Below the pieces are notes generated by a model that was not told where the DNA came from, searched no databases, and saw only the letters and a program-made list of their open reading frames with translations. From positions 372,001 through 436,000 of the forward strand of contig NZ_KB894404.1 in NCBI RefSeq assembly GCF_000374445.1: a stretch of DNA of 64,000 nucleotides. Direction: 5' to 3'. This DNA is from Actinokineospora enzanensis DSM 44649. GTDB taxonomy: Bacteria; Actinomycetota; Actinomycetes; Mycobacteriales; Pseudonocardiaceae. A program made the position numbers and the translations under genes. Shown one piece after another: positions 47,301-55,438 of the stretch; position 1 is the stretch's first letter; every line of letters begins with the position of its first letter.

Positions 47301-47378
47301 TCCCGATCCGGTCCGCGCGAGGCGAGATCACAGCAGGTGGAGGTGGCCTGGCCGGGCCGGTTCGACTTCGATGGGAAC

Positions 47379-48542
47379 ATGCGCACCCAGGTCGTGATCA
47401 TCGGCGCCGGTCCGGCAGGCCTTCTGCTGTCCCACCTGCTCGCCGCCGACGGCGTGGAGTCGGTCGTGCTGGAGACCCGCTCCCGGGAGTACGTGCTGGC
47501 CCGGATCCGGGCCGGGATCCTGGAGCACTCGTCGGTGGAGCTGCTGACCGACGTCGGCCTCGGCGAGCGCCTGGCCCGCGAGTCGATGCCGCACCGGGGC
47601 ATCTACCTGCACACCCCGGAGCAGCGGACGCACCTGGACTTCGTCGACCTGGTCGGGCACGGCATCCACGTCTACGGCCAGACCGACCTCACCCGCGACC
47701 TGGTCGACGCGCGCGTCCGCGGCGGCCAGCAGCTGGTCTACGAGGTGACCGGGACCGCCCTGCACGACATCGACACCGCCCGCCCGTACGTCACGTTCGT
47801 GGACGCCGACGGGGCCGCCCGGCGGATCGACGCGGACGTGGTCGTCGGCTGCGACGGCTCGTTCGGCCCCAGCAGGCAGGCCGTCCCGGACCCGCGGACC
47901 TGGGAGCGGACCTACCCGTACGCCTGGCTGGGCGTGCTCGCCGACGTCGCGCCGTCCACCGACGAGCTGATCTACGCCTGGCACCCGGACGGCTTCGCCA
48001 TGCACTCCATGCGCTCGGCCGCGGTCAGCCGCCTCTACCTGCAGGTGCCGCCGGGCACCGACATCGCCGAGTGGTCCGATGACCGGATCTGGACGGCGCT
48101 GGCCGCCCGGCTCGGCCACGGCCGGGACGGCTGGACGCTGACCCCCGGCCCGATCACCGAGAAGTCCGTGCTGCCCATGCGCGGCTTCGTCGCCGCCCCC
48201 ATGCGCCACGGCAGGCTCTTCCTGGCGGGCGACGCCGCGCACATCGTGCCGCCCACCGGCGCCAAGGGCCTCAACCTGGCCATCGCCGACGTCGCCCGGC
48301 TGGCGCCCGCGCTCGGCGCCCTGCTGCGCGGCGACGGCGCGCTCGCCGCGGCCTACTCGGACACCGCGTTGGCCCGGGTCTGGCGCTGCCAGCACTTCTC
48401 CTGGTGGATGACCACCATGCTGCACGTCACCGACGACCCGTTCGACGCCCAGCTCCAGCTCGCGCAGCTGCGCTGGGTGGCTTCCAGCGAGGCGGGCGCG
48501 CGCGGGCTGGCGGAGAACTACACCGGGCTGCCGCTGCGGTGA
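47379..48542 (+). CDS. pobA: 4-hydroxybenzoate 3-monooxygenase
   Basis: 387 residues. Group A flavoprotein hydroxylase converting 4-hydroxybenzoate to protocatechuate. It opens with TQVVIIGAGPAGLLLSHLL (FAD dinucleotide motif) and has VVGCDGSFGPSR (DG motif) and LAGDAAHIVPPTGAKGLNLA (GD motif). The length and start fit PobA better than the in-frame GTG 42 bases upstream. Its product feeds the pcaHG dioxygenase genes nearby. It is divergent from the chitinase gene. Confidence 0.9.
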   Translation: MRTQVVIIGAGPAGLLLSHLLAADGVESVVLETRSREYVLARIRAGILEHSSVELLTDVGLGERLARESMPHRGIYLHTPEQRTHLDFVDLVGHGIHVYGQTDLTRDLVDARVRGGQQLVYEVTGTALHDIDTARPYVTFVDADGAARRIDADVVVGCDGSFGPSRQAVPDPRTWERTYPYAWLGVLADVAPSTDELIYAWHPDGFAMHSMRSAAVSRLYLQVPPGTDIAEWSDDRIWTALAARLGHGRDGWTLTPGPITEKSVLPMRGFVAAPMRHGRLFLAGDAAHIVPPTGAKGLNLAIADVARLAPALGALLRGDGALAAAYSDTALARVWRCQHFSWWMTTMLHVTDDPFDAQLQLAQLRWVASSEAGARGLAENYTGLPLR

Positions 48543-48551
48543 CCGACCGGG

Positions 48552-48968
48552 TCAGCTCAGGCAGAGCTCGTTGCCCTCCGGGTCGGCGATGGTCACCCAG
48601 TGGTGCGGGCCCTGCTGTCCCCGGTGCAGGAACGTGGCGCCCTTCGCGGTGAGCCTGGCCAGCTCGGCCTCGACGTTGTCCGCGCCCACCCGCACATCCA
48701 GGTGCACCCGGTTCTTGACCGTCTTGGCCTCGGGCACCAGCTGGAACAGGATCCGCCTGCCCTCGGTGACGATGGCCGCGCCCTCGCGCCAGACCAGGAC
48801 GCCGTTGTGTGTGGCGGTGTCCGCGTCGGACGCGTAGCCCTTGGCGATCATCTCGCGGATGAAGTCCTCGTTGCTGGGCTCCACCGACCAACCGAGCGCG
48901 TCGGCCCACCAGTCGGCGAGGTCGTGCGGGTGGGCGCAGTCGAAGGTCACCTGGAAGTCGTATGCCAT
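48552..48968 (-). CDS. VOC/glyoxalase-fold protein
   Basis: 138 residues with the two-repeat VOC fold: DFQVTFDCAHPHDLADWWA at the start, RVHLDVRV in the middle and ITIADPEGNELCLS-type ending (VTIADPEGNELC). Actinomycetes have many such small proteins of unknown substrate (antibiotic binding, glyoxalase or dioxygenase types). The ATG at 48968 is chosen; the longer frame to 49307 is a shadow of pcaG. It converges on pobA with 9 bases between the stops. Confidence 0.75.
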   Translation of the reverse strand: MAYDFQVTFDCAHPHDLADWWADALGWSVEPSNEDFIREMIAKGYASDADTATHNGVLVWREGAAIVTEGRRILFQLVPEAKTVKNRVHLDVRVGADNVEAELARLTAKGATFLHRGQQGPHHWVTIADPEGNELCLS

Positions 48969-49008
48969 GGCGTCAGCATAGGGACGGACACCGACAATTC
49001 CGGCGGGC

Positions 49009-49593
49009 TCACTCGAAGGCCAGGAAGACCGTCTCGCCCTCGCCCTGCAACCGGATGTCGAAGCGGTAGCGCCGATCCCGCTCGGCGGCCGCGACCATAG
49101 TGGACAGCCGGTCGGCGGGCAGTCCGGACAGCGCAGGGTCCGCGGACAGTGCCGTGGCGTGCTCAGGCAGGTAGACGCGCGTGTACAGGTGGTGCAGCAG
49201 CCCGCGCGCGAACACCGCCACCGCGAGGTATGGAGTCGCGTTAGCGCTGTGTGCGCCAGGTGGGACTGTCCGTACCGCCCAATGTCCGTCCGCGTCGGTG
49301 GGTACACGCGCGAAACCCGTGAACTCGACGTGGTCGCGACCGACGACCGAACCGTCGACGGGATCGTGGCGCAGGCTCCCCGGCGCCCCGGTCAGCCCGC
49401 CGTCGCGGTCGGCTTGCCAGATCTCCACCAGCGCGTCCGGGATCGGTTGCCCCGCGCCATCGAACACGTACCCGTGGACCGTGATCGCGTCCGGGTGCGA
49501 GATCGGGACGATGTCGCCGCCACCGGTGAACGGGAGCGCGTAGCCGAAGAACGGGCCCACGGTCTGGGCGGGAGTGGGGGGAAGCCCGGTCAT
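49009..49593 (-). CDS. pcaG: Protocatechuate 3,4-dioxygenase alpha subunit
   Basis: 194 residues. Typical intradiol dioxygenase barrel: QTVGPFFGYALPFTGG, HGYVFDGAGQPIPDALVEIW and VYLPEHATALSADPAL. As expected for the alpha chain, the iron-ligand set Y/Y/H/H is not complete. Start overlaps the pcaH stop by 4 bases. Together with the beta chain it opens protocatechuate to 3-carboxymuconate. Confidence 0.92.
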   Translation of the reverse strand: MTGLPPTPAQTVGPFFGYALPFTGGGDIVPISHPDAITVHGYVFDGAGQPIPDALVEIWQADRDGGLTGAPGSLRHDPVDGSVVGRDHVEFTGFARVPTDADGHWAVRTVPPGAHSANATPYLAVAVFARGLLHHLYTRVYLPEHATALSADPALSGLPADRLSTMVAAAERDRRYRFDIRLQGEGETVFLAFE

Positions 49594-50336
49594 CGTCCGT
49601 CCTCCTCGAACAGCGTCGCGGCCGGACCGTCGAGCACGATGTCCCACCGGTAGCCCAGCGACCATTCCGGTACCGACAGGTCGTGCTCGTAGGTCGCCAC
49701 CAGCCGTTCGCGCGCGGCGGGGTCGGTGACCGACTGCAGGATCGGGTCGTAGGGGAACAACGGGTCGCCGGGGAAGTACATCTGCGTCACCATGCGCTGG
49801 GCGAACGCCGTGCCGAACAACGAGAAGTGGATGTGCGCGGGCCGCCACGCGTTGCGGTGGTTGCGCCACGGGTAGGCACCGGGCCGGATGGTGGTGAACT
49901 CGTAGCGGCCCTCGTCGTCGGTCAGGCAGCGGCCGAACCCGGTGAAGTTCGGGTCCAACGGCGCCGGGTGTTGGTCGCGCTGGTGCGCGTAGCGGCCTGC
50001 GGCGTTGGCCTGCCAGATCTCCACCAGTTGCCCGCGTACCGGCTTGCTCTGCCGGTCTTTGACCACGCCGGTGACCGTGATCCGCTGTCCGCCCGGTTCC
50101 GCGAAGCCGCCCTGGGTGAGATCGTGGTCCAGCTCCGTCACGTCGGTGACACCGAATACCGGCCCGGTCAGCTCCACTGCCTCCGGATCGCGGATCACCG
50201 TCAGCGCCTGTGTGGGGTACCGCAGCAGGCTGCTTCGGTAGGCGGGGTAGTCCCGGCTCGGGTGGTCCAGCCCGGTCCGGCCCGCCTGTTCGGCGATCTG
50301 CGTGTCGATGTCGCGTTGAGACGGTTCGTTGCTCAT
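49590..50336 (-). CDS. pcaH: Protocatechuate 3,4-dioxygenase beta subunit
   Basis: 248 residues carrying the non-heme Fe(III) centre. Ligands are visible as Y in AAGRYAHQ, Y in GAYPWRN and the two His in [11 protein letters not shown]. The start overlaps the pcaJ stop by 4 bases. It partners pcaG. The substrate comes from pobA. Confidence 0.95.
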   Translation of the reverse strand: MSNEPSQRDIDTQIAEQAGRTGLDHPSRDYPAYRSSLLRYPTQALTVIRDPEAVELTGPVFGVTDVTELDHDLTQGGFAEPGGQRITVTGVVKDRQSKPVRGQLVEIWQANAAGRYAHQRDQHPAPLDPNFTGFGRCLTDDEGRYEFTTIRPGAYPWRNHRNAWRPAHIHFSLFGTAFAQRMVTQMYFPGDPLFPYDPILQSVTDPAARERLVATYEHDLSVPEWSLGYRWDIVLDGPAATLFEEDGR

Positions 50337-50974
50337 CGGTCCTCCACACCGCGCACGGGTACGCCGGTGTTCGCCGCGACGTCCGCCTCGGTGCTGCCGG
50401 GCGCGAGCTCCACCAGCGTCACGCCAGCCGCGCCGACGTCGAACACGCCGAGATCGGTGATCACCCGGTGCACGCAGGACCGGCCGGTCAGCGGCAGCGT
50501 GCAGTCCGGCACGATCTTGGGGCTGCCGTCCTTGGCGGTGTGTGTCATGAGCACCAGCACCCGGCGCGCGCCGTGCACCAGGTCCATCGCGCCGCCGATG
50601 CCGGTGACCAGCTTGCCCGGCACCGCCCAGTTGGCCAGGTCGCCGCGTGCGGACACCTGCATCGCGCCGAGCACCGCGGTGTCGATGTGCCCGCCGCGGA
50701 TCATGCCGAAGGACAGGCTGGAGTCGAAGTAGGACGCCCCGGGCAGCACCGTCACGGTCTGCTTGCCCGCGTTGATCAGGTCCGGATCGACCTCGGCGTC
50801 GGTCGGGAACGGGCCGGTGCCCAGGATGCCGTTCTCCGAGTGCAGCACCACCCGCACGTCCGCGGGCAGGAAGTCCGGGATCAGCGTGGGCAGCCCGATC
50901 CCCAGGTTGACGTGCTCGCCGTCGCTCAGCTCGCGGGCCGCGCGGGCGGCCATCTCGTCGCGCGTCCAGGGCAT
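50333..50974 (-). CDS. pcaJ: 3-oxoadipate (or 3-oxoacid) CoA-transferase subunit B
   Basis: 213 residues. The class I CoA-transferase glutamate lies in [12 protein letters not shown]. Sequence alone does not separate PcaJ from succinyl-CoA:3-oxoacid transferase B; the pcaHG neighbours favour 3-oxoadipate. Start codon overlaps the pcaI stop by 1 base. Confidence 0.85.
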   Translation of the reverse strand: MPWTRDEMAARAARELSDGEHVNLGIGLPTLIPDFLPADVRVVLHSENGILGTGPFPTDAEVDPDLINAGKQTVTVLPGASYFDSSLSFGMIRGGHIDTAVLGAMQVSARGDLANWAVPGKLVTGIGGAMDLVHGARRVLVLMTHTAKDGSPKIVPDCTLPLTGRSCVHRVITDLGVFDVGAAGVTLVELAPGSTEADVAANTGVPVRGVEDR

Positions 50975-51735
50975 CAGGACTCCCGCCGGGTCGTACGCTG
51001 CTCGATCTTCTTGTCGGCGACCTGCGCCGGGGTCAGCTCGACGATCCGCTGCACGAACACGCCGGGCAGGTGCACGTGGTCCGGGTCGATCGATCCCGGC
51101 TCCACCAGCTCCTCCACCTCGGCGATGGTGACCCGCCCGGCCATCGCGGCCAACGGGTTGAAGTTGCGCGCGGACTTGGCGAACACCAGGTTGCCGTGCC
51201 GGTCGCCGCGGGCGGCGCGCACCAGCGCGAAGTCCGTGGTGATACCGCGTTCCAGCAGGTACTCCACGCCGTCGAAGACCCGTGTCTCCTTGGCGGGTGA
51301 GGCGATGGCCACGCCGCCGGACCCGTCGTAGCGCCAGGGCAGTCCGCCCTCGGCGACCTGGGTGCCCACCCCGGCCGGGGTGTAGAAGGCGGGGATGCCG
51401 CTGCCGCCCGCGCGCAGCCGCTCGGCCAGCGTGCCCTGCGGGATCAGCTCGACCTCCAGCTCACCGGCGAGGTACTGGCGGGCGAACTCGGCGTTGGTGC
51501 CGATGTAGGAGCCGGTCACCCGCGCGATCCGGCCCGCGGCCAGCAGGACCGCCAGCCCGGACTCCATCGCGCCGCAGTTGTTGGACACCACGTGCAGGCC
51601 GTCGACCCCGTGCGCGTGCAGCGCGTCGATCAGCACCGTGGGCACGCCTGCCAGCCCGAACCCGCCGACCGCCAGGGTCGCGCCCGCGGGCACGTCCGCC
51701 ACCGCCGCCGCGGCGGAGACGCACACCTTGTCCAC
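50974..51735 (-). CDS. pcaI: 3-oxoadipate (or 3-oxoacid) CoA-transferase subunit A
   Basis: 253 residues. [21 protein letters not shown] and [20 protein letters not shown] are signatures of subunit A. It closely resembles SCOT-A proteins too, so the name rests on context. GTG start at 51735 with GAGGAGGG 5 bases upstream. First gene of the four-gene operon, preceded by an operator-like palindrome. Confidence 0.85.
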   Translation of the reverse strand: MDKVCVSAAAAVADVPAGATLAVGGFGLAGVPTVLIDALHAHGVDGLHVVSNNCGAMESGLAVLLAAGRIARVTGSYIGTNAEFARQYLAGELEVELIPQGTLAERLRAGGSGIPAFYTPAGVGTQVAEGGLPWRYDGSGGVAIASPAKETRVFDGVEYLLERGITTDFALVRAARGDRHGNLVFAKSARNFNPLAAMAGRVTIAEVEELVEPGSIDPDHVHLPGVFVQRIVELTPAQVADKKIEQRTTRRES

Positions 51736-51756
51736 GCCGACCCTCCTCGTGTTCGC

Positions 51757-51778
51757 CAGGTGAACATTCTTTCACCTG
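51757..51778. promoter_or_regulatory. Palindrome upstream of pcaI, candidate IclR operator
   Basis: CAGGTGAA and TTCACCTG face each other across 6 bases, 22 bases upstream of pcaI and just past the end of the tandem IclR gene. IclR-type PcaR regulators bind such palindromes near target promoters. Binding by the neighbour is inference. Confidence 0.55.
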
Positions 51779-51822
51779 TGGTACCGAGTGTCGCCCCGCG
51801 CGGTCGCCCGTGTCAACGCGTC

Positions 51823-53409
51823 TCAGCCCGGGGGCACCGGGGCGAACCGGGCCGTGACGTGCAGGTCGTGTTCGATCCGCGCGGCCGCCGCGCGCAGCCG
51901 GGGCAGCACCTCGGCGAGCAGCTCGGCGACCTCGCGCCGTCCGCTGTGCGTGGCCACGTTCACCGCCGCCACCACCTTGCCCGCGCGGTCGCGGATCGGC
52001 ACGGCGACCGACCGCAACCCGGCCTCCAGCTCGCCGTCGACCAGCGCGTACCCGGCGTCCGCGACCTCCGGCACGCGGTCCGCGAGCAGGACCCGCCCGA
52101 GCGCGGTGGCGGTGGCGGGGGAGCGGGTGCCCACCGCGATCTCCACGGACATGATCCGGCTCGTGGCCGCGCGCGCGATGTAGTGCACGTGGTCCTCGTC
52201 GAGTACGGCTATCGCCGACGAGTCCCCCACCTGCTCCGACAGCGCTGTCAGGTGCGGGTTCGCGATCCGGGCCAGGGTGGTGCGGGACAACGCGGGGAAC
52301 CCGAGTCCCAGGACCTTCGGCGTCGGCCGGAAGACTCGGCCCTCGGCGGCGACATAACCCAGGTGCGTCAAGGTGATCAGGGCGCGGCGCGCGGTCGCGC
52401 GAGCCAGTCCGGTGGCCTCGGCGACCGCGGTGAGCGTCAGCGCCGCGCGGCCCTGCCCGAACGCGGTGAGCACGGTCAACCCGCGGGCCAGCGACTCCAC
52501 GAAGTCGCGGCCCAGCTCCTGTTTGGACGCCCCGGTCCAGGTCGCCAGACCGGACGCCTCGTCCGGCTCGGGGTGGTGCGGCGCGGCCAGTTCGGCCTCC
52601 ATCGCGCTCGCGGTCGCGCGCAGCGCGGGCAACAGGTCGGCGCGCAGCGAGTCGGTGTCGTGCCTGCTGGTGTGGCTGACCACGCTGGCCGCGCACGCGA
52701 TGCGGCCATCGGGAGCGCGCACGGGGACCGCGAGCGCGATGAGCCCGGGTTCGATCAATTGGTCGTCGATGGCCCAGCCGTGTTCACGGACGAGCGCGGT
52801 GCGCTGGGGGAAATCCAGGTTGTCGTCCGGACGTGCTGCCACGGCGGGGAATCCGCGGTCGTGCGGATCCGCGGCCCGGCGCGCGCGCCACCGCTGCCAC
52901 GCCTGTTCGTCCCACTCGATCGCGGTCACCGTGCCCGCGGCGGTTCTTTCCGCGGGCAGGAGATCGCCGATCCGGAACGTCAGCGACATCGCCCGCCGCC
53001 TTGTCACCTGGTGCACGAACCGCACGCCGTCACCGTCGCCCACCGCCAACGAGACCGACTCGTCCACCTCGTCCGCGAGCGCGCGCACGTACCGGGCCAA
53101 CCGGTCCGGCAGGCCTGTCGCGGCCAGGTAGGCGTTGCCCAGCGCCATCAGCGGCGGGGCGAGCACGACGGCGCGGTCGTCCACCCGCACGTAGCCCATG
53201 CGGTCCAGCGTCGTCACCAACCGGTCGACGGTCGCGCGCGCCAGCCCGGTGGCGCGCCGCAGCTCGCTCGGCGCGAGGGAGCCCTCCGCGTCGGTCAGCG
53301 CCCGCAGCACGGCCACGCCGCGCACCAGCGGGGCGACCAACTCGTCCGGCTCCCCGTGCTCCGCGCGCTCCGCTGCCGGGGGATCCGTGGGGTCTTGGCC
53401 TACCGACAT
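51823..53409 (-). CDS. Tandem IclR-family regulator (two complete IclR units in one chain)
   Basis: 528 residues made of two IclR proteins joined by a short linker. Each has a winged HTH (VRGVAVLRALTDAEGSLAPS near 30; LARGLTVLTAFGQGRAALTL near 290) and an effector domain (LTFRIGDLLPAERTAAG and MSVEIAVGTRSPATATALGR). The halves share layout but differ clearly. IclR/PcaR proteins respond to aromatic acids. It reads toward pcaI on the same strand, 87 bases apart, and probably controls the pca operon. Confidence 0.9.
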   Translation of the reverse strand: MSVGQDPTDPPAAERAEHGEPDELVAPLVRGVAVLRALTDAEGSLAPSELRRATGLARATVDRLVTTLDRMGYVRVDDRAVVLAPPLMALGNAYLAATGLPDRLARYVRALADEVDESVSLAVGDGDGVRFVHQVTRRRAMSLTFRIGDLLPAERTAAGTVTAIEWDEQAWQRWRARRAADPHDRGFPAVAARPDDNLDFPQRTALVREHGWAIDDQLIEPGLIALAVPVRAPDGRIACAASVVSHTSRHDTDSLRADLLPALRATASAMEAELAAPHHPEPDEASGLATWTGASKQELGRDFVESLARGLTVLTAFGQGRAALTLTAVAEATGLARATARRALITLTHLGYVAAEGRVFRPTPKVLGLGFPALSRTTLARIANPHLTALSEQVGDSSAIAVLDEDHVHYIARAATSRIMSVEIAVGTRSPATATALGRVLLADRVPEVADAGYALVDGELEAGLRSVAVPIRDRAGKVVAAVNVATHSGRREVAELLAEVLPRLRAAAARIEHDLHVTARFAPVPPG

Positions 53410-53478
53410 GCGCTCTCCGGGACTCGACTGTCGCTACCGAACCACCACAGTGAACACCGATCGACGATCACGTGACGG

Positions 53479-53514
53479 GGTCACCCCGCGCGGGTGAGCC
53501 CGCACGGGGTGACC
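53479..53514 (-). terminator. Strong hairpin, probable terminator of the hydrolase remnant
   Basis: Sixteen-base arms with one mismatch and a 4-base loop form a 36-base near-perfect hairpin, 86 bases past the stop of the minus-strand hydrolase remnant and upstream of the IclR gene. Confidence 0.7.
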
Positions 53515-53600
53515 AATGGTCGTATTCGACTGTCTGGCGCCGCCCCCGCCCTACCGTGGTCCGGTGTCACGGCCCGGCCGGGCAGCGGCACCGGACCGGG

Positions 53601-54056
53601 TCAGACGAGGTGGCGGGCGAGGAAGCGGATGGCGCTGTCCAATTCGAACCCGGGTACGTCCAGGTGTCTGCCCACGTTGGCGTGCAACGTCTTCTTCGCC
53701 GAGCCGAAGGCGTCGAACAGGGCGATGGCGGAGTCGCGCGGGACGTGTTCGTCGTCCCACTGGACCAGGAACTCGACCGGGATGGTGACGCGACGGGCGG
53801 TGTCGGCCAGGGAGCCGTGCCAGAAGGTGCCGAAGATGGCGGCCTTGATCCGGCTGTCGGCCGCGGCCAGGGGCACGCCGATCGCGGTGCCCATGCTCAG
53901 GCCGAGGTAGCCCACCGGGGCGTCGGGGCCGATCTCCGGCAGGGCCTGGAGGGCGTCCGACGCCGACCGCCATTCCGGCACGGCCCGCTCGGCGAGATGG
54001 CCGTTGAAGCGGGTGACGATCGGGCCGACCGGCTCGCCGGTGGCCCTCCTACGGCC
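53601..54056 (-). pseudogene. Alpha/beta hydrolase (dienelactone-hydrolase-like), N-terminally truncated
   Basis: The C-terminal 140 residues match an alpha/beta hydrolase: nucleophile elbow GLSMGTAIG, WDDEHVPRDS and NVGRHLDVPG with late Asp and His. The N-terminal strands, normally about 80 residues, are missing; upstream sequence becomes antisense to an MFS remnant that starts at the same junction near 54050. No good start codon or ribosome site is visible. Deletion joining two genes is the simplest reading. Confidence 0.6.
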
Positions 54057-54508
54057 CGGTTGACCGTTCTCGTCGCTTGTGTCGGATTCTTCGTGACCGT
54101 CCTGGATTCCACCGCCGTGACCGTCGCGCTGCCCACCAGGACCAACGCGGCTCCTTGCCGCTGACCACCGCCTGATGTTCCTGCCGATGACCGCGCTGAC
54201 CATGTTCGTCAACCTCCTGTCCGGCAGGCTCACCAACCGCTACGGCCCACGCCTGCCGCTGACGCTCGGCTCGCTGGTCCTGGCAGCGGGCTGCTCGGCC
54301 TGGTGTTCGTCGCCGGCTGGGCGGGGCGATCGGCGTGGCCACCTTCGGCGCCCTGGTCGCCACCGACTTCGTGGCGGGCATGCACCTATCCGCGGTGATC
54401 GGCGCGGTCGCCATCATCGCCTGCGTGCTCGCCTGCCGGGTCCTGCGCACCCGCGAGGTCGTGATCGGGCCCGGTGTCGTCGAGCGCGCCGCGGATCGTG
54501 TCGCGTAG
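54057..54508 (+). pseudogene. Decayed MFS transporter remnant
   Basis: Three MFS-like pieces in three frames: an N-terminal helix (VLVACVGFFVTVLDSTAVTV, ending in a stop at 54164), a middle segment from ATG 54175 (MTALTMFVNLLSGRLTNRYG) and a C-terminal end (VATFGALVATDFVAGMHLSA to TAG 54508). Most of the transporter is deleted. The 3' part overlaps the tail of the LysR gene on the other strand. Confidence 0.7.
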
Positions 54509-55363
54509 CCAGCGCTGCGCGAGGTCGGCGTCGAGGCGGGCGTGCCACGACAGCCGGACGTCGAGTTCCGGCAGCTCCGCCGGGATGGGGAACGAGCGGA
54601 GACCGAGCACCGGCCCGTACTGCTCGGCCAGGCGCCCGGGAACCAGCCCGACGTAGTTGCTCGACGCCACCAGCAGCGTCGCCACGGCGAAGGTCGGCAC
54701 GACGGCGGCGACCTGCCGGTGCAGCCCCGCGGCCGCCAGGGCGTCGTCGAGCGGACCCCGCAGACGCCCACGTCGGGACGCCGAGACGTGCGGGTGCCTG
54801 CACAGCTGCGCGAGGTTGGGGCGGCGACCCAGCGGGTGGTCCGCGCGGACGACGCCGACCACCCGCTCCCGGTAGAGCACGGCCGAGCGGATGTCCGGGG
54901 CGGTCGGGTCGCCCGCGCCGATGTCCAGATCGACCGAGCCGTCGCGCAGGGCCTCGATGCTCTCGGTGCCCTCGGCCACGAACCGCAGGACCACGCCGGG
55001 AGCGGCCGCGGCGGTGGCCTCGACCACCGCCGTCACCAGGGTCGCGGCCACGCCGTCGTTGATCCGGATGGTGAACGTGCGGGCCAGGTCGGCCACCGAG
55101 ACCTCGCGGTTCGCGCTGACCAACGCCGCCGCCTCGTCCAGCAACGACCGCACGCGCGGCGCGACTCGGAGCGCGAACGGTGTCGGGGCCATGCCGCGGC
55201 CCGCGCGCACCAGGATCGGGTCGGCCATCGCCCGGCGCAGCCTGCCCAGCGCGCGACTGGTGGCCGGGATGGACAGGTGCAGACGCTCGGCGGCGGCTGT
55301 GACGCTGCCGTCCCGCAGTAGGGCGTCGAACACCCGCAGCAGGTTCAGGTCGATCTCGGGCAC
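54386..55363 (-). CDS. LysR-family transcriptional regulator, C terminus extended into MFS remnant
   Basis: 325 residues. The HTH is near the start (LNLLRVFDALLRDGSVTAAA, then LHLSIPATSRALGRLRRAM) and the substrate domain follows. After the usual end (WLRDTIRGAL) about 30 extra residues, rich in Asp, Gly and Ala, read antisense to the MFS remnant until a stop at 54386. The GTG at 55363 has no clear ribosome site; an upstream start to 55420 exists but overlaps the divergent promoter. It is divergent from an intact MFS gene, its likely target. Confidence 0.82.
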   Translation of the reverse strand: MPEIDLNLLRVFDALLRDGSVTAAAERLHLSIPATSRALGRLRRAMADPILVRAGRGMAPTPFALRVAPRVRSLLDEAAALVSANREVSVADLARTFTIRINDGVAATLVTAVVEATAAAAPGVVLRFVAEGTESIEALRDGSVDLDIGAGDPTAPDIRSAVLYRERVVGVVRADHPLGRRPNLAQLCRHPHVSASRRGRLRGPLDDALAAAGLHRQVAAVVPTFAVATLLVASSNYVGLVPGRLAEQYGPVLGLRSFPIPAELPELDVRLSWHARLDADLAQRWLRDTIRGALDDTGPDHDLAGAQDPAGEHAGDDGDRADHRG

Positions 55364-55365
55364 AT

Positions 55366-55396
55366 TTGCATCGTACGCAAGTATACCTTGTTCAAG
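55366..55396. promoter_or_regulatory. LysR-type operator cluster between LysR and MFS genes
   Basis: TTGCATCGTACGCAA (55366-55380) contains a T-N11-A palindrome. It is followed by CAAGTATACCTTG (55378-55390) and CTTGTTCAAG (55387-55396). These overlap the short divergent promoter region and fit LysR binding; not experimentally shown. Confidence 0.55.
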
Positions 55397-55438
55397 TTGC
55401 GTGGCACGGAGAAAGTGCACGTCATTAGCGTTGTCGGC

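Noticed and set aside
51592-53475. 627-residue plus-strand frame opposite the IclR gene
   Set aside because: Low-complexity shadow of a well-supported minus-strand gene.
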